From CAYLJJ01 sp964384025 (lineage in GTDB: Bacteria > Myxococcota_A > Bradymonadia > UBA7976 > UBA1532): DNA of 64,000 nt. The first letter of the stretch is position 1. Every line of letters begins with the position of its first letter. Position numbers and translations under genes: made by a program. Below the pieces are notes generated by a model that was not told where the DNA came from, ran no database searches, and worked only from the letters and a program-made list of their open reading frames with translations. Shown piece after piece: positions 11,201 through 18,278 of this stretch. The DNA lies in assembly GCA_964384025.1 (NCBI GenBank), contig CAYLJJ010000002.1:158711-222710 (forward strand). Direction: 5' to 3'.

Positions 11201-11828
11201 GGCCTGTTCCATAGATATCAACCTTTGCTGCTTGATACCAGCATGTATGGACGTTGTGACCTTGGCCATCATTAGTTCGGTGGGTGAAATTACGGAACAT
11301 ATACCAAAGGCCACGATCTACTGCGCGGTTGGACATGACCTTGCGAGTCATGCTGATGCTCTCTTCACCTTGACAGTCACCCGCGACGACACCGTCAGAG
11401 AGGTTTCCGCTGCAGATGCGATCCACGCGGATGAGCACTGGCATCACCGCGCTGGCCACCTCGTTGCCGCAGGTAACCTCTACCTTGGGGTAATAGAGGC
11501 GATCTCCAAGCGCATTGGCAAAGGTGACCTCAAGGTGCAGAGGCGCAAAGTAGCCCGCATAGTTTGAATTGTTAGCTGCCTGAGAGCCCTCGTTGGCGTC
11601 GTTGAAATCACCATCACCATTCCAATCCCAACGATAGGTATAGCTCCCGCCACAGTTGCCACCTTCGGCGATAGCCTGCAACATCGTGGGCATGTTGTTT
11701 AAGGCGGGGTGTGGAATATCTGGGTTGCTCTGTACCCAAGGTATCGCGGTGACCTCTAACTGCGCCAGAGCTTGACTTCCGAAGAAGCTTGCCGTGAGCG
11801 CGAGGACTACGGATAAGGATCTTTTCAT
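2277..11828 (-). CDS. Giant secreted thrombospondin type-3 repeat protein with toroid-like N-terminal domain and C-terminal sorting tail
   Basis: About 3183 residues. The start is the second in-frame Met, which follows GGGGAGGTAAAG and begins a clean signal peptide (MKRSLSVVLALTASFFGSQALA). Residues about 150-530 look like an alpha/alpha-toroid, terpene-cyclase-like domain (WYQAAKVDIYGTGHALNAF, ADGSWNWSGNWSWGGY, RTALSVQIIQ). About 530-950 hold PKD/cadherin-like beta domains. About 965-1730 hold 13 Asp-rich units each carrying a CDDC motif. About 1730-3030 hold roughly 45 units of about 28 residues of the DSDGDGIPDYLDE type, classic type-3 calcium-binding repeats. The tail is a GGGGSS patch, a Cys, a hydrophobic helix and MRRRRR, resembling MYXO-CTERM-like sorting signals. 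Likely an outer-surface calcium-stabilised stalk or matrix protein; the enzymatic role of the head is unknown. It stands alone with its own promoter. Confidence 0.85.
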   Translation of the reverse strand: MKRSLSVVLALTASFFGSQALAQLEVTAIPWVQSNPDIPHPALNNMPTMLQAIAEGGNCGGSYTYRWDWNGDGDFNDANEGSQAANNSNYAGYFAPLHLEVTFANALGDRLYYPKVEVTCGNEVASAVMPVLIRVDRICSGNLSDGVVAGDCQGEESISMTRKVMSNRAVDRGLWYMFRNFTHRTNDGQGHNVHTCWYQAAKVDIYGTGHALNAFLRRGHGHGEGLETDPYYRHMTQCGIHSLMTMMTMTNVGFDDNNNVGVNGQGISMTNSGLMDQSGHWSSYVSTAWVEPMVGFGNPDYVSPAGNAGIINRTLRDLGQDMADGLVYCARGDGGWYYSCGSMSGGTSDASTNGWAPEALRLLERKFGTDTYQFAKDRQRSWLQSYCNNGSCSYHHGGPKLSGNALVGYGWVDNEIFDYNNAQHVSHLNSIQTISNTSHGFWGLYYIYANTKGLRSFDPEIRYLPNAGANQDWSAYYTDFLLPVQRADGSWNWSGNWSWGGYINVHERTALSVQIIQSWLEVSPYGRATPQLAGPGMDIVFDHSWSYVLDPAVEIVSFRWNVVDEPGDDTNGDGNVTGDEIVWEFTTDNPYERPVYQYDSDIGWGDVENHNVTLGVTDNSGRTYYDYDSVQIQLSLDNHKPIIITHPTDPNARYRGYVGHDVTIDLSASYDPDEAYDVFPGDGNRDPGIPEHITSMHIDLNLDGDYDDVGENATDGPVTFTILDGMAEGDFIALPVRICDDAQWNGECYDGVTQPDCTECSYGSASIQLLVNELPPVINSVGGPYNALPAPVQITIDAEDPEGVLGMTYSYELISGSGTIIPAPEFANNPDNQGPLITYTPNTDGPRVDQIRVSVTDLAGLSAQATIDVTVNNVAPAVVSSCPAGVGDGDLVEIDLEITDPDITDIITCNAVALPEQAIIEDCTLLWQVTVAEARAGSANFRLSVTDDDGAETAVNFSCPATLYDDDNDSVPNVDDNCIDTPNPDQTDTDGDLSGDACDTDDDNDDVDDAEDSAPLNPNVCIDLDNDTCDDCVSGTFDFTNDGLDTDADGLCNAGDVDDDNDGINDADDGNPLNPNVCADSDGDSCDDCVNGASNPNDDGLDSDADGACDLGDADDDNDGADDDQDSAPLNPNICADSDGDTCDDCSGGSLDPANDGVDTDGDGACNAGDRDDDNDGINDDDDNAPFNPHVCADSDGDFCDDCVSGTVDPNNDGADFDADGACDVGDDDDDNDGINDNADVAPKNPNLCADSDNDTCDDCVNGSFAPGDDGLDSDGDGVCDAGDADDDNDNVLDGDDSAPRNPNICTDNDADTCDDCVSGLFAPANDGADFDDDGLCDAGDPDDDNDNVPDAQDETPQNPNLCGDTDNDSCDDCLSGVTNPANDGADFDDDGLCDAGDPDDDNDGVNDNGDSAPHNINVCTDSDNDTCDDCTSGSFDPANDGVDFENDGLCDLGDPDDDNDNIPDLEDSASQNPNICGDSDRDTCDDCLSGVANPAADGVDFEGDGLCDAGDPDDDNDNIPDDEDSAPQNPNVCGDSDNDNCDDCLSGVTNPAEDGDDFDADGICDTGDPDDDNDNVPDEEDSAPQNPDVCRDVDNDSCDDCSSGIDDINNDGDDYEHDGLCNAGDPDDDNDGIIDENDADPHNAGGCADADMDTCDDCLSGVTDPANDGDDFDGDGLCDAGDRDDDNDGILDHADEMPLNPNACADSDGDTCDDCVSGRTDPANDGDDFDADGLCDLGDLDDDNDGVSDEQEGDGDHDGDGVPNRFDTDSDGDGLDDELEGGGDSDGDGTPDFLDEDADGDNIPDIIEGDVDSDGDGILDYLDEDSDDDGLSDADEGDGDSDEDETPDYLDEDSDGDGVPDAREGGEDDDEDEIPNYLDDDSDGDGILDEDEGEGDRDGDEIPNYLDDDSDGDGLSDLDEGGGDSDLDEIPDYLDSDSDNDGLNDADEGDADSDGDGIPNYLEEDSDNDGINDAEEGLGDNDQDGDPDYTDSDSDNDGIPDVIEGGGDSDNDEIPDYLDPDADNDGIPDIEEGGDDHDGDGTPNYLDDDSDGDGIEDQNEGRGDSDDDGIPDYLDNDTDGDGINDTIEGLDDFDGDEIPNALDDDSDGDGILDITEGAEDSDEDGVRDFLDDDSDGDGILDADEGDGDTDSDGVSDYLDDDSDGDEILDADEGDGDTDGDAVPDYLDEDSDGDGIPDSVEGDDDDDGDGVFNAQDEDSDGDGIPDADEGDEDTDGDGTSDYRDEDSDDDGISDEEEGAGDSDEDGIPDYLDEDSDGDGVADGEEGNEDPDGDDVPNYLDEDSDGDGIPDADEGGGDYDGDGTPNYLDEDADGDGVNDEDEGLGDSDGDGVPDYLDNDTDDDGIGDTVEGNGDDDGDGVPNYLDDDSDGDGIPDLNEGGEDTDEDGVRNFLDDDSDNDDIPDADEGYGDTDEDGTPDYLDDDSDDDGILDSDEGDADADRDGIPDYLDEDSDNDGLSDSDERGEGEIGTEPPDSDDDGRADYLDRDSDNDGIDDGDEGLGDTDEDGTPDRLDEDSDNDGLNDGDEGLGDADEDGIPDRLDDDSDDDSIPDSEEGLGDADEDGTPDRQDTDSDNDGINDGDEGLDDSDGDGIPDRRDTDSDNDGVNDGDEGLGDNDEDGIPNRLDTDSDNDGVSDAIEGMNDDDEDGIPAYLDTDSDNDGIPDADEGFGDYDEDGIPDYLDTDTDGDGVSDIDEGFDDPDGDGLANYLDEDADGDGVMDEDEGNEDADEDGIPNFLDTDSDNDNISDEVEGNGDADGDRIPDYLDEDSDNDGLTDNYEGDGDSDGDDLPDYLDDDSDNDGVSDAVDGNQDLDGDNIPNYLDDDVDGDGILDTDEGRDDVDNDGTPNYLDPDSDNDDILDIDEGDSDVDDDGIPNYLDTDADGDGIRDVVEGDEDTDDDGASNYIDTDADGDGILDSDEGREDPDDDDIPNYLDEDSDDDGILDLDEGGEDTDGDGISDALDEDSDGDGILDIDEGNEDTDNDGNPNYTDTDSDGDGIPDGTEGTLDSDGDGNSDAFDDDSDNDGVSDDQDNCHLDNNSDQGDLDNDNLGDLCDDDSDGDGISNEEEKDRGMDPMNTDSDGDGLSDDFELEQGTDPIQSDTDGDGIDDGAEIEAGTDPLEPDLSTNFGGGGSSFCMNVPGIPSSVPWHMALLFGFSIFTMRRRRR
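2700..8930 (-). repeat. Coding tandem array of thrombospondin type-3 units
   Basis: About 6.2 kb of imperfect repeats rich in atcatc/gtcgtc (plus-strand view). The distal part has 84-bp higher-order units, and the proximal part has longer units with a CDDC motif. The frame is uninterrupted throughout, and synonymous divergence between units is high. This indicates an old array under selection rather than recent expansion. Confidence 0.9.
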
Positions 11829-11886
11829 CTTTACCTCCCCAGCGGTGCTCATCTCACCGCTTAAGTTTGGGCGAACCTAAACTCCG

Positions 11887-11914
11887 ACTATACGGGGTAA
11901 ACAGATCTCTGCAA
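11887..11914 (-). promoter_or_regulatory. Sigma-70-like promoter of the giant repeat gene
   Basis: On the minus strand, TTGCAG is followed after 16 bp by TATAGT, placing the transcription start near 11880, about 50 bp before the ATG at 11828. The match is good by eye and correctly placed. It is a prediction only. Confidence 0.5.
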
Positions 11915-11940
11915 CAGTGGAGTTGGCCGGTCGGAGGCTA

Positions 11941-12109
11941 CCGAATTTGATGATTGAATCATTTTCAAGGTTTACGCCCGCTCACCGCTCCGGCAATAAC
12001 GTGAGTCTCATGACTGATTTTCATGACATTAGAAACCGCTAAGGTCTTGGAAGGAAGGTCTCAATTAGATTCTCCTTGGCGGCTATGTGACGAGTAGGGA
12101 TGGAAATTT
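11941..12109. repeat. Dispersed intergenic element, copy A
   Basis: This 169-bp stretch resembles 55673-55840 in order and length. Its left end (ccgaatttgatgattgaatc) parallels ccggatttggtggttgattc, and its right end shares an exact 17-mer, gagtagggatggaaatt. The middle is diverged. No ORF is present. It may be a remnant of the same mobile element that left the transposase fragment next to copy B. Confidence 0.45.
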
Positions 12110-12496
12110 AATATCAATGCTCATCTGCACTATTTACCAGATGAACATCTTCCAAACAGCAGTAATTATATAAAAAACAACTAGTTTTTTCTTGAAAAGA
12201 CGTTTAATTAAGAGCTCTACGGTATATTAGTAGTACCAATGGGCCATAATTAGATATGGATATTGTGAAGAGAATTACTGCATTGAATATACTATATATT
12301 AAGGGTTGGAAGCTGGGAATATAGTTCCTTTTAATAATACCAGCTGGACACTACTGAAGAGTAGAGTGATTAACAAGCTTCATCCGTGCCCATACGCTCG
12401 TCAGCGCTCCTTGCAACTCATGGCGCTCTAACATCCTATCATTGAGGAAAGATAGCCAGCACTGAGGCAAACTTTAGGAGAAGCTCAGGGGGGTGT
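12110..12496. other. AT-rich intergenic region, nothing recognised
   Basis: About 390 bp of AT-rich sequence between the dispersed element and the 3' end of the Cys-rich lipoprotein gene. It has many stops in all frames, no convincing RNA or terminator, and no protein similarity I recognise. Its composition differs clearly from the GC-richer genes on both sides. Confidence 0.5.
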
Positions 12497-15400
12497 TTAG
12501 CCTTCAGCGACAGGGAGGCAGATCCCAACACCAGCTGGGAGGAAGCCCTCGTAGGGAGCGCACTCCTGCTCCGCTTGGCAGTCATTTTCAACGCTCATAT
12601 CACAGTAGTAGAGGCAGGCATAGATATACTCCTCCCCTTCAGGGATAGGAGTGCAGACCATACCCCAACCACATCGGTTGGTAGAGCAGTCCTCATATTC
12701 CTGAGTCTCTCCTGCAGAGATACAGACAAAGCGCGGCTCGGGCTCCTCTCCAACAAACCACCAGTCGCAGATCCCCTCCATGCCACACTCTATCTCAAGA
12801 GGGTCGCAGCTGTTTAAGCAGACCCCGGTCTCGGGAGCGTTCATGGGGAGCCCAATGCAAACACCGTCAGGGTTCTGCTCGTCACAGATCCCCCCATAGT
12901 TCTCACACTCTATCAGATCGCAGCCGTGAGTCTCTGGGTTGCAGTAGAAGTTCATATTGGCGTCGTTGTCGCAATCCTCATCTACTCGGCAGCCCCCAGC
13001 TTCACAGGTCCCAAACTCTGGGTTGCAAAAGGACTCTTCAGGGCAGGGGCTGGAGGGACCCCAGCTTAAGCAAAGTTCACCCTCTACATAGATGCAGCTC
13101 TGAACACCTCCAGCCTCATCACAGCGAGAGGCTCCCTCAGCAGGGCACTCATCTTCACAGTCGGCAGAGCAGATGCCCAAGCGACCGTCGATCCCCAGAT
13201 CAAGGCAGCTCATTGAGCCTTCACAGCCTTCACCCAGCTCGGCGTTACAGGCCTGCATACAGTAGGAGTCAAGCTCCGTCATCTGAACACAGATCATCCC
13301 CGCAACGCACTCCATAAAGCTCTCGCAGGGCTCGCCCTGGCCCAGCTCTCCCGGCTTGAGGCACCAGCCCTGACTCCCCACCCCCATGCAGGCTTCTCGC
13401 GGGTCGCTGCATACAGGAGCCAGCAAATCACAGCTCTCCAGGCAGATCCCAGCATCTCCTTGGCCATTGGCGACATAGCACTCTGCGGGAGCATCGCAGC
13501 CCTCACCCATCGCTGGATTGCATTCGCTGATCACCTCACAGTTGCCCTCCACACAGCGTGTTCCAACCAGAGGATGTTCGCACTCTTCATGCTCGATGCA
13601 GCTCGGGATACAGGAGCCATCGATCTCATCACAGCCCATGCCCGGACCGCAGGGCTCTGGAGAACTCCACTCTAAGCAGAGGTCGTCATCGTAGTTGCCG
13701 CAACTCTGCCGGCTGCTCCCTTCACAGCGAGCATCCTCAGCGTCGCACTCAGTCTCACACTGCTCCAAACAGGCACCGACCCGCCCTCCTACAGAGATAC
13801 ATTCATATTCCCCTTCACACAGGGGCTGCTCTAGGTCACAGATCGCCCGACAGGAGCCGCCACCGACACCGTCAGAGATACATTGGGCACCCTCTACACA
13901 ATCGAGGTGGCTGTCACAGGGCTGGCCGACAGCGTTGGAACCTACAGGGAGGCAGTGGCCCTCTTCTCCAAAAGAAACACAGTGGCGATCCTGGGGGCAG
14001 CCTCCCTCAAAGGGATCACAGATCTGTATACAGATCCCCTCGCCCTCCCAGTTCATGCAGCTCTCGCCCTCTGCACAGCCCTCGCCTGAGAGCAGGTCAC
14101 AGAGGCTGTCGCGCTCGCAGATCCCCTCTACACATTGAGCCCCCAAGGGGCTGGCGTCTTGGCAATCAACATCCTGTTCACACTCCGCGAAGTAACAGGT
14201 CCCCCCCAAAGAGCTGTTGGAAGGATAGCAGGCCTGACCCTCATCACAGCGTTCAGCGTTGCTGCAGTCCCTTAGGCAAGCGCCATTGATATCATCCTCA
14301 GGGTCCACCAAGAAGCAGCTGTTCCCCGTTGGGCACGGCCGCTCAGCGCTACAGTCCATCGTACAGTAACCTCTATCTACCTCAAGACCCGCACAGGAGA
14401 ATCCCTCGCCGCACTCCCCTTCAGCGTAGCAGTTATCTCCTACAACTGAGGGGGCCTGAGCGCGGCAAACATTGCCACCCATCACATCACAGGTCTCACC
14501 GGGACCACAGTCGAAATCCCCGTTACAGGTCAACGCGACTACACAAGCTTCACCAAGGCAGATCTGCCCCTCTAAACAGTGCGAATCCTCCTGACAACCT
14601 TCGCTGGGATCAACGCAGGCTCCTCTAGAGCAGAGCTGCCCCTCAGAGCAGGGCGCAGAGTCGGACCATTCCCGGCAGCTGTCGCTGTCAAACTGCCCAC
14701 AGGACTGAACTCCATTGCCCTGACAGCGCAGCTCAGCCTCAGCGCACTCATCCTCACAGCTCTCCGCGCAGATACCATTAGAGCAGCTCTGAGTCTCAGG
14801 GCAGGGAACACCGCTGCCCCACTCCTGGCAGTTGTCATCATCAAAGTCTCCACAGAGCTGAACTCCATCATCACCACAGCGAGTTCCGCCTTCTTGGCAT
14901 TCGTCGATACAGAAGGGGCTACAGACACCTCCCGAGCAGGTCGTTTGCTCGGGGCAAGGGACCACCAGAGACCACTCTAGACAGGCATCGTCATCAAAGA
15001 GGCCACAGTGCTGGGTGCCGTTGCCTGAGCAACGGATGGTGCCCTCAGCGCACTCATCCTCACAACCCTCTCCAGTGCAGACGCCGTTAGAGCAGCTCTC
15101 TCCCTCAGCGCAAGGAGTAATGGCAGACCATTCGGCGCAGCTGTCTCCATCATACTGGCCACACTGCTGGAAGCCGTTCTCGGCGCAACGCAGAGCACCA
15201 GGACTGCACTCATCATCACAGCCCGCCGCGCAGGCGCCATTGGAGCAGCTCTCTCCCTCAGGACAGGCGGCCACGCTCCCCCAATCTGTACATCTATCTT
15301 CATCATAGTTTCCACAGGGCTGGAGCCCGCCAGGGGCACAGCGAGAGGTGCCGCTCAAGCACTCATCTTCACAGATCACCCCAGCTTGGCACTCACCCCG

Positions 15401-16771
15401 AGAGCAGCTCTCCTGCTCTCCACAGGGGGTCGCTTGGCTCCACTCAAAGCACTCATCTCCATCAAAGTTACCGCAGATCTGAGTTCCATTGCCTGAGCAC
15501 TGAGCGGCCCCCTCTGGGCACTCATTGACGCAGCGCTCAACACACTCTCCGCCAGAACAGCTTAGCCCCCCGGCGCAGGCGCTGATGGTACCCCATTCCA
15601 AGCAGCTGTCCTCATCATGGTTCCCGCAGGTCTGGAAGCCGTTGCCAGAGCATTGGCGCTGGTTCATGGTGCCACACTCATTGCTGCATTGAGCAGAGCA
15701 AACACCCCCAGAGCAGCTGTGGCCTTCATCGCAGGCGACGATGCCGCTCCACTCCATGCAGTCGTCATCATCAAAGTTTCCACAGTTCTGAGCGCCACCG
15801 CCCGTGCACTGTCGGCTGCCCTCTGCGCACTCATCAACACAGGCGTTGCGGCACTGGCCGCCAGAGCAGCTCTCTCCCTCGGCACAGGGGCTCATCTGCC
15901 CCCACTCCAAGCAGTCATCTCCATCGTGGTTGCCGCAGAGCTGAAAGCCATTGCCTGAGCATTGACGGCTGCCCTCAGGGCCACACTCATTGCTACAAGT
16001 CAACGCACAGCTCCCATTGGAACAGAGTTCTCCCTCAGGACAGGGGGTCACTGCGCTCCACTCTAAGCAGGGATCCTCATCAAAATCGGCGCAGTTCTCA
16101 TAGCCATCCATGTTGCAACGGCGACTGTCAATCTCACACTCATCAACGCAGCCTTGGCGGCACTCCCCAGCAGAGCAGTTCTCCCCAGCGCCGCAGGGGA
16201 CCACTTCTCCCCAGCGACGACAGCCCTGAGGACCATCCTCGCAGCTCTGAACTCCATTATTGCTGCAGCGACGCGCATCAGTCTCACACTCATCGACGCA
16301 GCTTGAGCGACACTCCCCAGCAGAGCAGCTCTCTCCCTCAGGGCAAAAGTTCTCCTCTCCCCATTCTAAGCAGGGGTCTTCATCGAAGTTGTCACAAGAC
16401 TCCAAGCCCCCGTTGGGGCCACAGCGTAGATTCCCTGCGCTACAGTCGGTGGTGCAACCGACGCACTGTCCCTCTACACAGTTCTCTCCACCAGGGCAGG
16501 CTGTGGGCTGGCTCCACTCTGGGCAGCCATCACCATCAAAGTCTTGACAGTTGCGAACCCCACCACCACGACACTCGACCATCCCAAGGGTGCAGGTGAG
16601 AGGGCAAACCGGCGCCCCTCCATCACGACTGCCCGCTGCACCTCCATCAGTGTTGGCGCCGCCGCTGCCCCCAACACCATCATCATCATCATCCCCCGCG
16701 CAGGCCGCGAGGCTCAGGCTGAGCAGCCCAAACAGCACCCCAGCTTTCCAAGAGTTGATCGCCTTGTACAT
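12497..16771 (-). CDS. Cys-rich repeat lipoprotein, 1424 residues
   Basis: Begins with a lipoprotein signal (LLSLSLAAC) after a strong GGAGGAG ribosome site. An acidic Asp run and a Gly/Ala/Asp linker follow the lipidated Cys. Thirteen tandem units of about 50 residues follow, of the form CxxEC...RCSGNGxQxCGNFDxDxCxEWxxxxPCxEGExCSxGxC, each with about eight Cys. Two further units sit nearer the C-terminus, between EGF/TIL-like Cys-rich modules. Such proteins are common in Myxococcota and are presumed outer-surface, disulfide-rich adhesion or matrix lipoproteins, but no function is established. It is transcribed divergently from the FHA/sigma-54 activator across a 106-bp intergenic region. Confidence 0.8.
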   Translation of the reverse strand: MYKAINSWKAGVLFGLLSLSLAACAGDDDDDGVGGSGGANTDGGAAGSRDGGAPVCPLTCTLGMVECRGGGVRNCQDFDGDGCPEWSQPTACPGGENCVEGQCVGCTTDCSAGNLRCGPNGGLESCDNFDEDPCLEWGEENFCPEGESCSAGECRSSCVDECETDARRCSNNGVQSCEDGPQGCRRWGEVVPCGAGENCSAGECRQGCVDECEIDSRRCNMDGYENCADFDEDPCLEWSAVTPCPEGELCSNGSCALTCSNECGPEGSRQCSGNGFQLCGNHDGDDCLEWGQMSPCAEGESCSGGQCRNACVDECAEGSRQCTGGGAQNCGNFDDDDCMEWSGIVACDEGHSCSGGVCSAQCSNECGTMNQRQCSGNGFQTCGNHDEDSCLEWGTISACAGGLSCSGGECVERCVNECPEGAAQCSGNGTQICGNFDGDECFEWSQATPCGEQESCSRGECQAGVICEDECLSGTSRCAPGGLQPCGNYDEDRCTDWGSVAACPEGESCSNGACAAGCDDECSPGALRCAENGFQQCGQYDGDSCAEWSAITPCAEGESCSNGVCTGEGCEDECAEGTIRCSGNGTQHCGLFDDDACLEWSLVVPCPEQTTCSGGVCSPFCIDECQEGGTRCGDDGVQLCGDFDDDNCQEWGSGVPCPETQSCSNGICAESCEDECAEAELRCQGNGVQSCGQFDSDSCREWSDSAPCSEGQLCSRGACVDPSEGCQEDSHCLEGQICLGEACVVALTCNGDFDCGPGETCDVMGGNVCRAQAPSVVGDNCYAEGECGEGFSCAGLEVDRGYCTMDCSAERPCPTGNSCFLVDPEDDINGACLRDCSNAERCDEGQACYPSNSSLGGTCYFAECEQDVDCQDASPLGAQCVEGICERDSLCDLLSGEGCAEGESCMNWEGEGICIQICDPFEGGCPQDRHCVSFGEEGHCLPVGSNAVGQPCDSHLDCVEGAQCISDGVGGGSCRAICDLEQPLCEGEYECISVGGRVGACLEQCETECDAEDARCEGSSRQSCGNYDDDLCLEWSSPEPCGPGMGCDEIDGSCIPSCIEHEECEHPLVGTRCVEGNCEVISECNPAMGEGCDAPAECYVANGQGDAGICLESCDLLAPVCSDPREACMGVGSQGWCLKPGELGQGEPCESFMECVAGMICVQMTELDSYCMQACNAELGEGCEGSMSCLDLGIDGRLGICSADCEDECPAEGASRCDEAGGVQSCIYVEGELCLSWGPSSPCPEESFCNPEFGTCEAGGCRVDEDCDNDANMNFYCNPETHGCDLIECENYGGICDEQNPDGVCIGLPMNAPETGVCLNSCDPLEIECGMEGICDWWFVGEEPEPRFVCISAGETQEYEDCSTNRCGWGMVCTPIPEGEEYIYACLYYCDMSVENDCQAEQECAPYEGFLPAGVGICLPVAEG

Positions 16772-16877
16772 TCAAGCTCCTCCACTTACTCTGAGATGCA
16801 GAAACATACGTTCCCCTTCGTTTCAGATCCACCGCTCTTGTGTTGACGGCTCCTCAGCCCCGATCCACACTGACCTC

Positions 16878-18278
16878 ATGCCAAAGAAGTTTCCAGATTT
16901 TGTCCCCCTCACCCAGATCGCCTACCAGGAGGGCGCGGGGACGACCCTTCACCTGAGGAGGTGTCGTCTAGCGGTGGAGCAGGAGGGTCTGTGGCAGGAG
17001 AAGATCTTTGATCAGGCAACAGTCACTGTAGGCACCATGGAGGAGAATGATCTGATAATCCTTGATGATACGGTGAGCCGCTTTCACTGTCGGATCTATC
17101 AAGAACGCAACTCCTATGTTATCCAAGATTTGGGGAGCACCAACGGGACCTTCATCAACCGAGTGCGCATCAAAGAGGCCTATCTAGAGCCAGGCTGTAA
17201 TATCCACCTTGGGAAGACCCACCTTCAGTTTCAAAGCCTGGATGAGCAGGTCCAGATCAAGCCCATCAACGAAGATCGTTTTGGGGAGATCATCGGAGCC
17301 AATGTCAAGATGCGCGAGATCTTTGGCATTCTAGAGAAGATCTCACCCACCGACACTACTGTGGTGATTGAAGGAGAGACCGGCACAGGCAAGGAGGTGG
17401 TGGCTCATACCATCCATGCTCGCTCCAAGCGCAGCGCTCAGCCCTTTATCATCTTTGACTGCTCCGCTGTCCCCGCGAGCCTCTTGGAGTCAGAACTCTT
17501 TGGTCATGAGAAGGGCTCCTTCACCGGCGCAGTCGTGACCCGCCCAGGGCTCTTTGAGATGGCCAATGGGGGGACCATCTTTCTAGATGAGATGGGAGAG
17601 CTGAGCCTAGAACTCCAACCCAAGCTTCTTCGTGTCTTGGAGACCCGTGAGGTGCGTAGGGTGGGCGCAACTCGCTCAATGCGGGTCGATGTACGCATCA
17701 TCGCGGCCACCAATCGCCGTCTAGAGCAGGAGGTCCGCGCGGGACGTTTCCGAGAGGATCTCTATTACCGCCTAAGCGTGGTGCGCATCTTCCTGCCCCC
17801 ACTCAAGGAGCGCCCTGAAGATATCCAACTCTTGATCCATCACTTCTTGGCGAGAGGCCGCTTTAACCAGAGGGAGGATGGAAGCCGACGCATCAAGGGG
17901 ATCGAGCGTGGCGCTCTAGAGGCGCTCCTTGGCTACCACTGGCCAGGAAACGTGCGAGAGCTGCTCAACGCCGTGGAGCGTGCGTGTAGCTTTGCAGAGA
18001 GTGAGATGATCCGAATTGAAGATCTCCCGAGCCACTTTATGAACGCTGGGACTCGGAGACCTCGACTCAGCGCTCCTCCGCCTCTCCCTTCCAGTGAGGA
18101 GTTGGGCACCTTTAAGGAGTCTAAGGAGAAGTTGGTCTCAGCCTTTGAGCGAGAATACATCAAGAGCCTCCTCCAGCTGCACAACTTCAACATCAGCCAA
18201 GCTGCTCGAGAGGCACAGATCGACCGAAAATATTTCCGAAAGTTGATGAAGAAGTACAACATCGAGGCCCAACCTTGA
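16878..18278 (+). CDS. FHA-domain sigma-54-dependent transcriptional activator
   Basis: 466 residues starting at MPKKFPDF; the frame is open further upstream, but that part overlaps the divergent lipoprotein gene. An FHA domain (about 45-120) shows the phosphothreonine-binding signature (SRFHC, then LGSTNGTFING-like). The AAA+ sigma-54 domain (about 135-370) has Walker A GETGTGKE, Walker B GGTIFLDEMGEL, and a sigma-54 contact loop reading GSFTGA instead of canonical GAFTGA. The C-terminus carries a Fis-type HTH (NISQAAREAQIDRKYFRKLM). By family it responds to Ser/Thr kinase signalling and opens sigma-54 promoters. The stop overlaps the next gene (TTGA), so they are likely coupled. Confidence 0.93.
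   Translation: MPKKFPDFVPLTQIAYQEGAGTTLHLRRCRLAVEQEGLWQEKIFDQATVTVGTMEENDLIILDDTVSRFHCRIYQERNSYVIQDLGSTNGTFINRVRIKEAYLEPGCNIHLGKTHLQFQSLDEQVQIKPINEDRFGEIIGANVKMREIFGILEKISPTDTTVVIEGETGTGKEVVAHTIHARSKRSAQPFIIFDCSAVPASLLESELFGHEKGSFTGAVVTRPGLFEMANGGTIFLDEMGELSLELQPKLLRVLETREVRRVGATRSMRVDVRIIAATNRRLEQEVRAGRFREDLYYRLSVVRIFLPPLKERPEDIQLLIHHFLARGRFNQREDGSRRIKGIERGALEALLGYHWPGNVRELLNAVERACSFAESEMIRIEDLPSHFMNAGTRRPRLSAPPPLPSSEELGTFKESKEKLVSAFEREYIKSLLQLHNFNISQAAREAQIDRKYFRKLMKKYNIEAQP

Noticed and set aside
16551..16877. Upstream extension of the sigma-54 activator frame
   Set aside because: It runs antisense through the start of the Cys-rich lipoprotein and is Pro/Ser-rich shadow sequence; the FHA protein begins at MPKKF.
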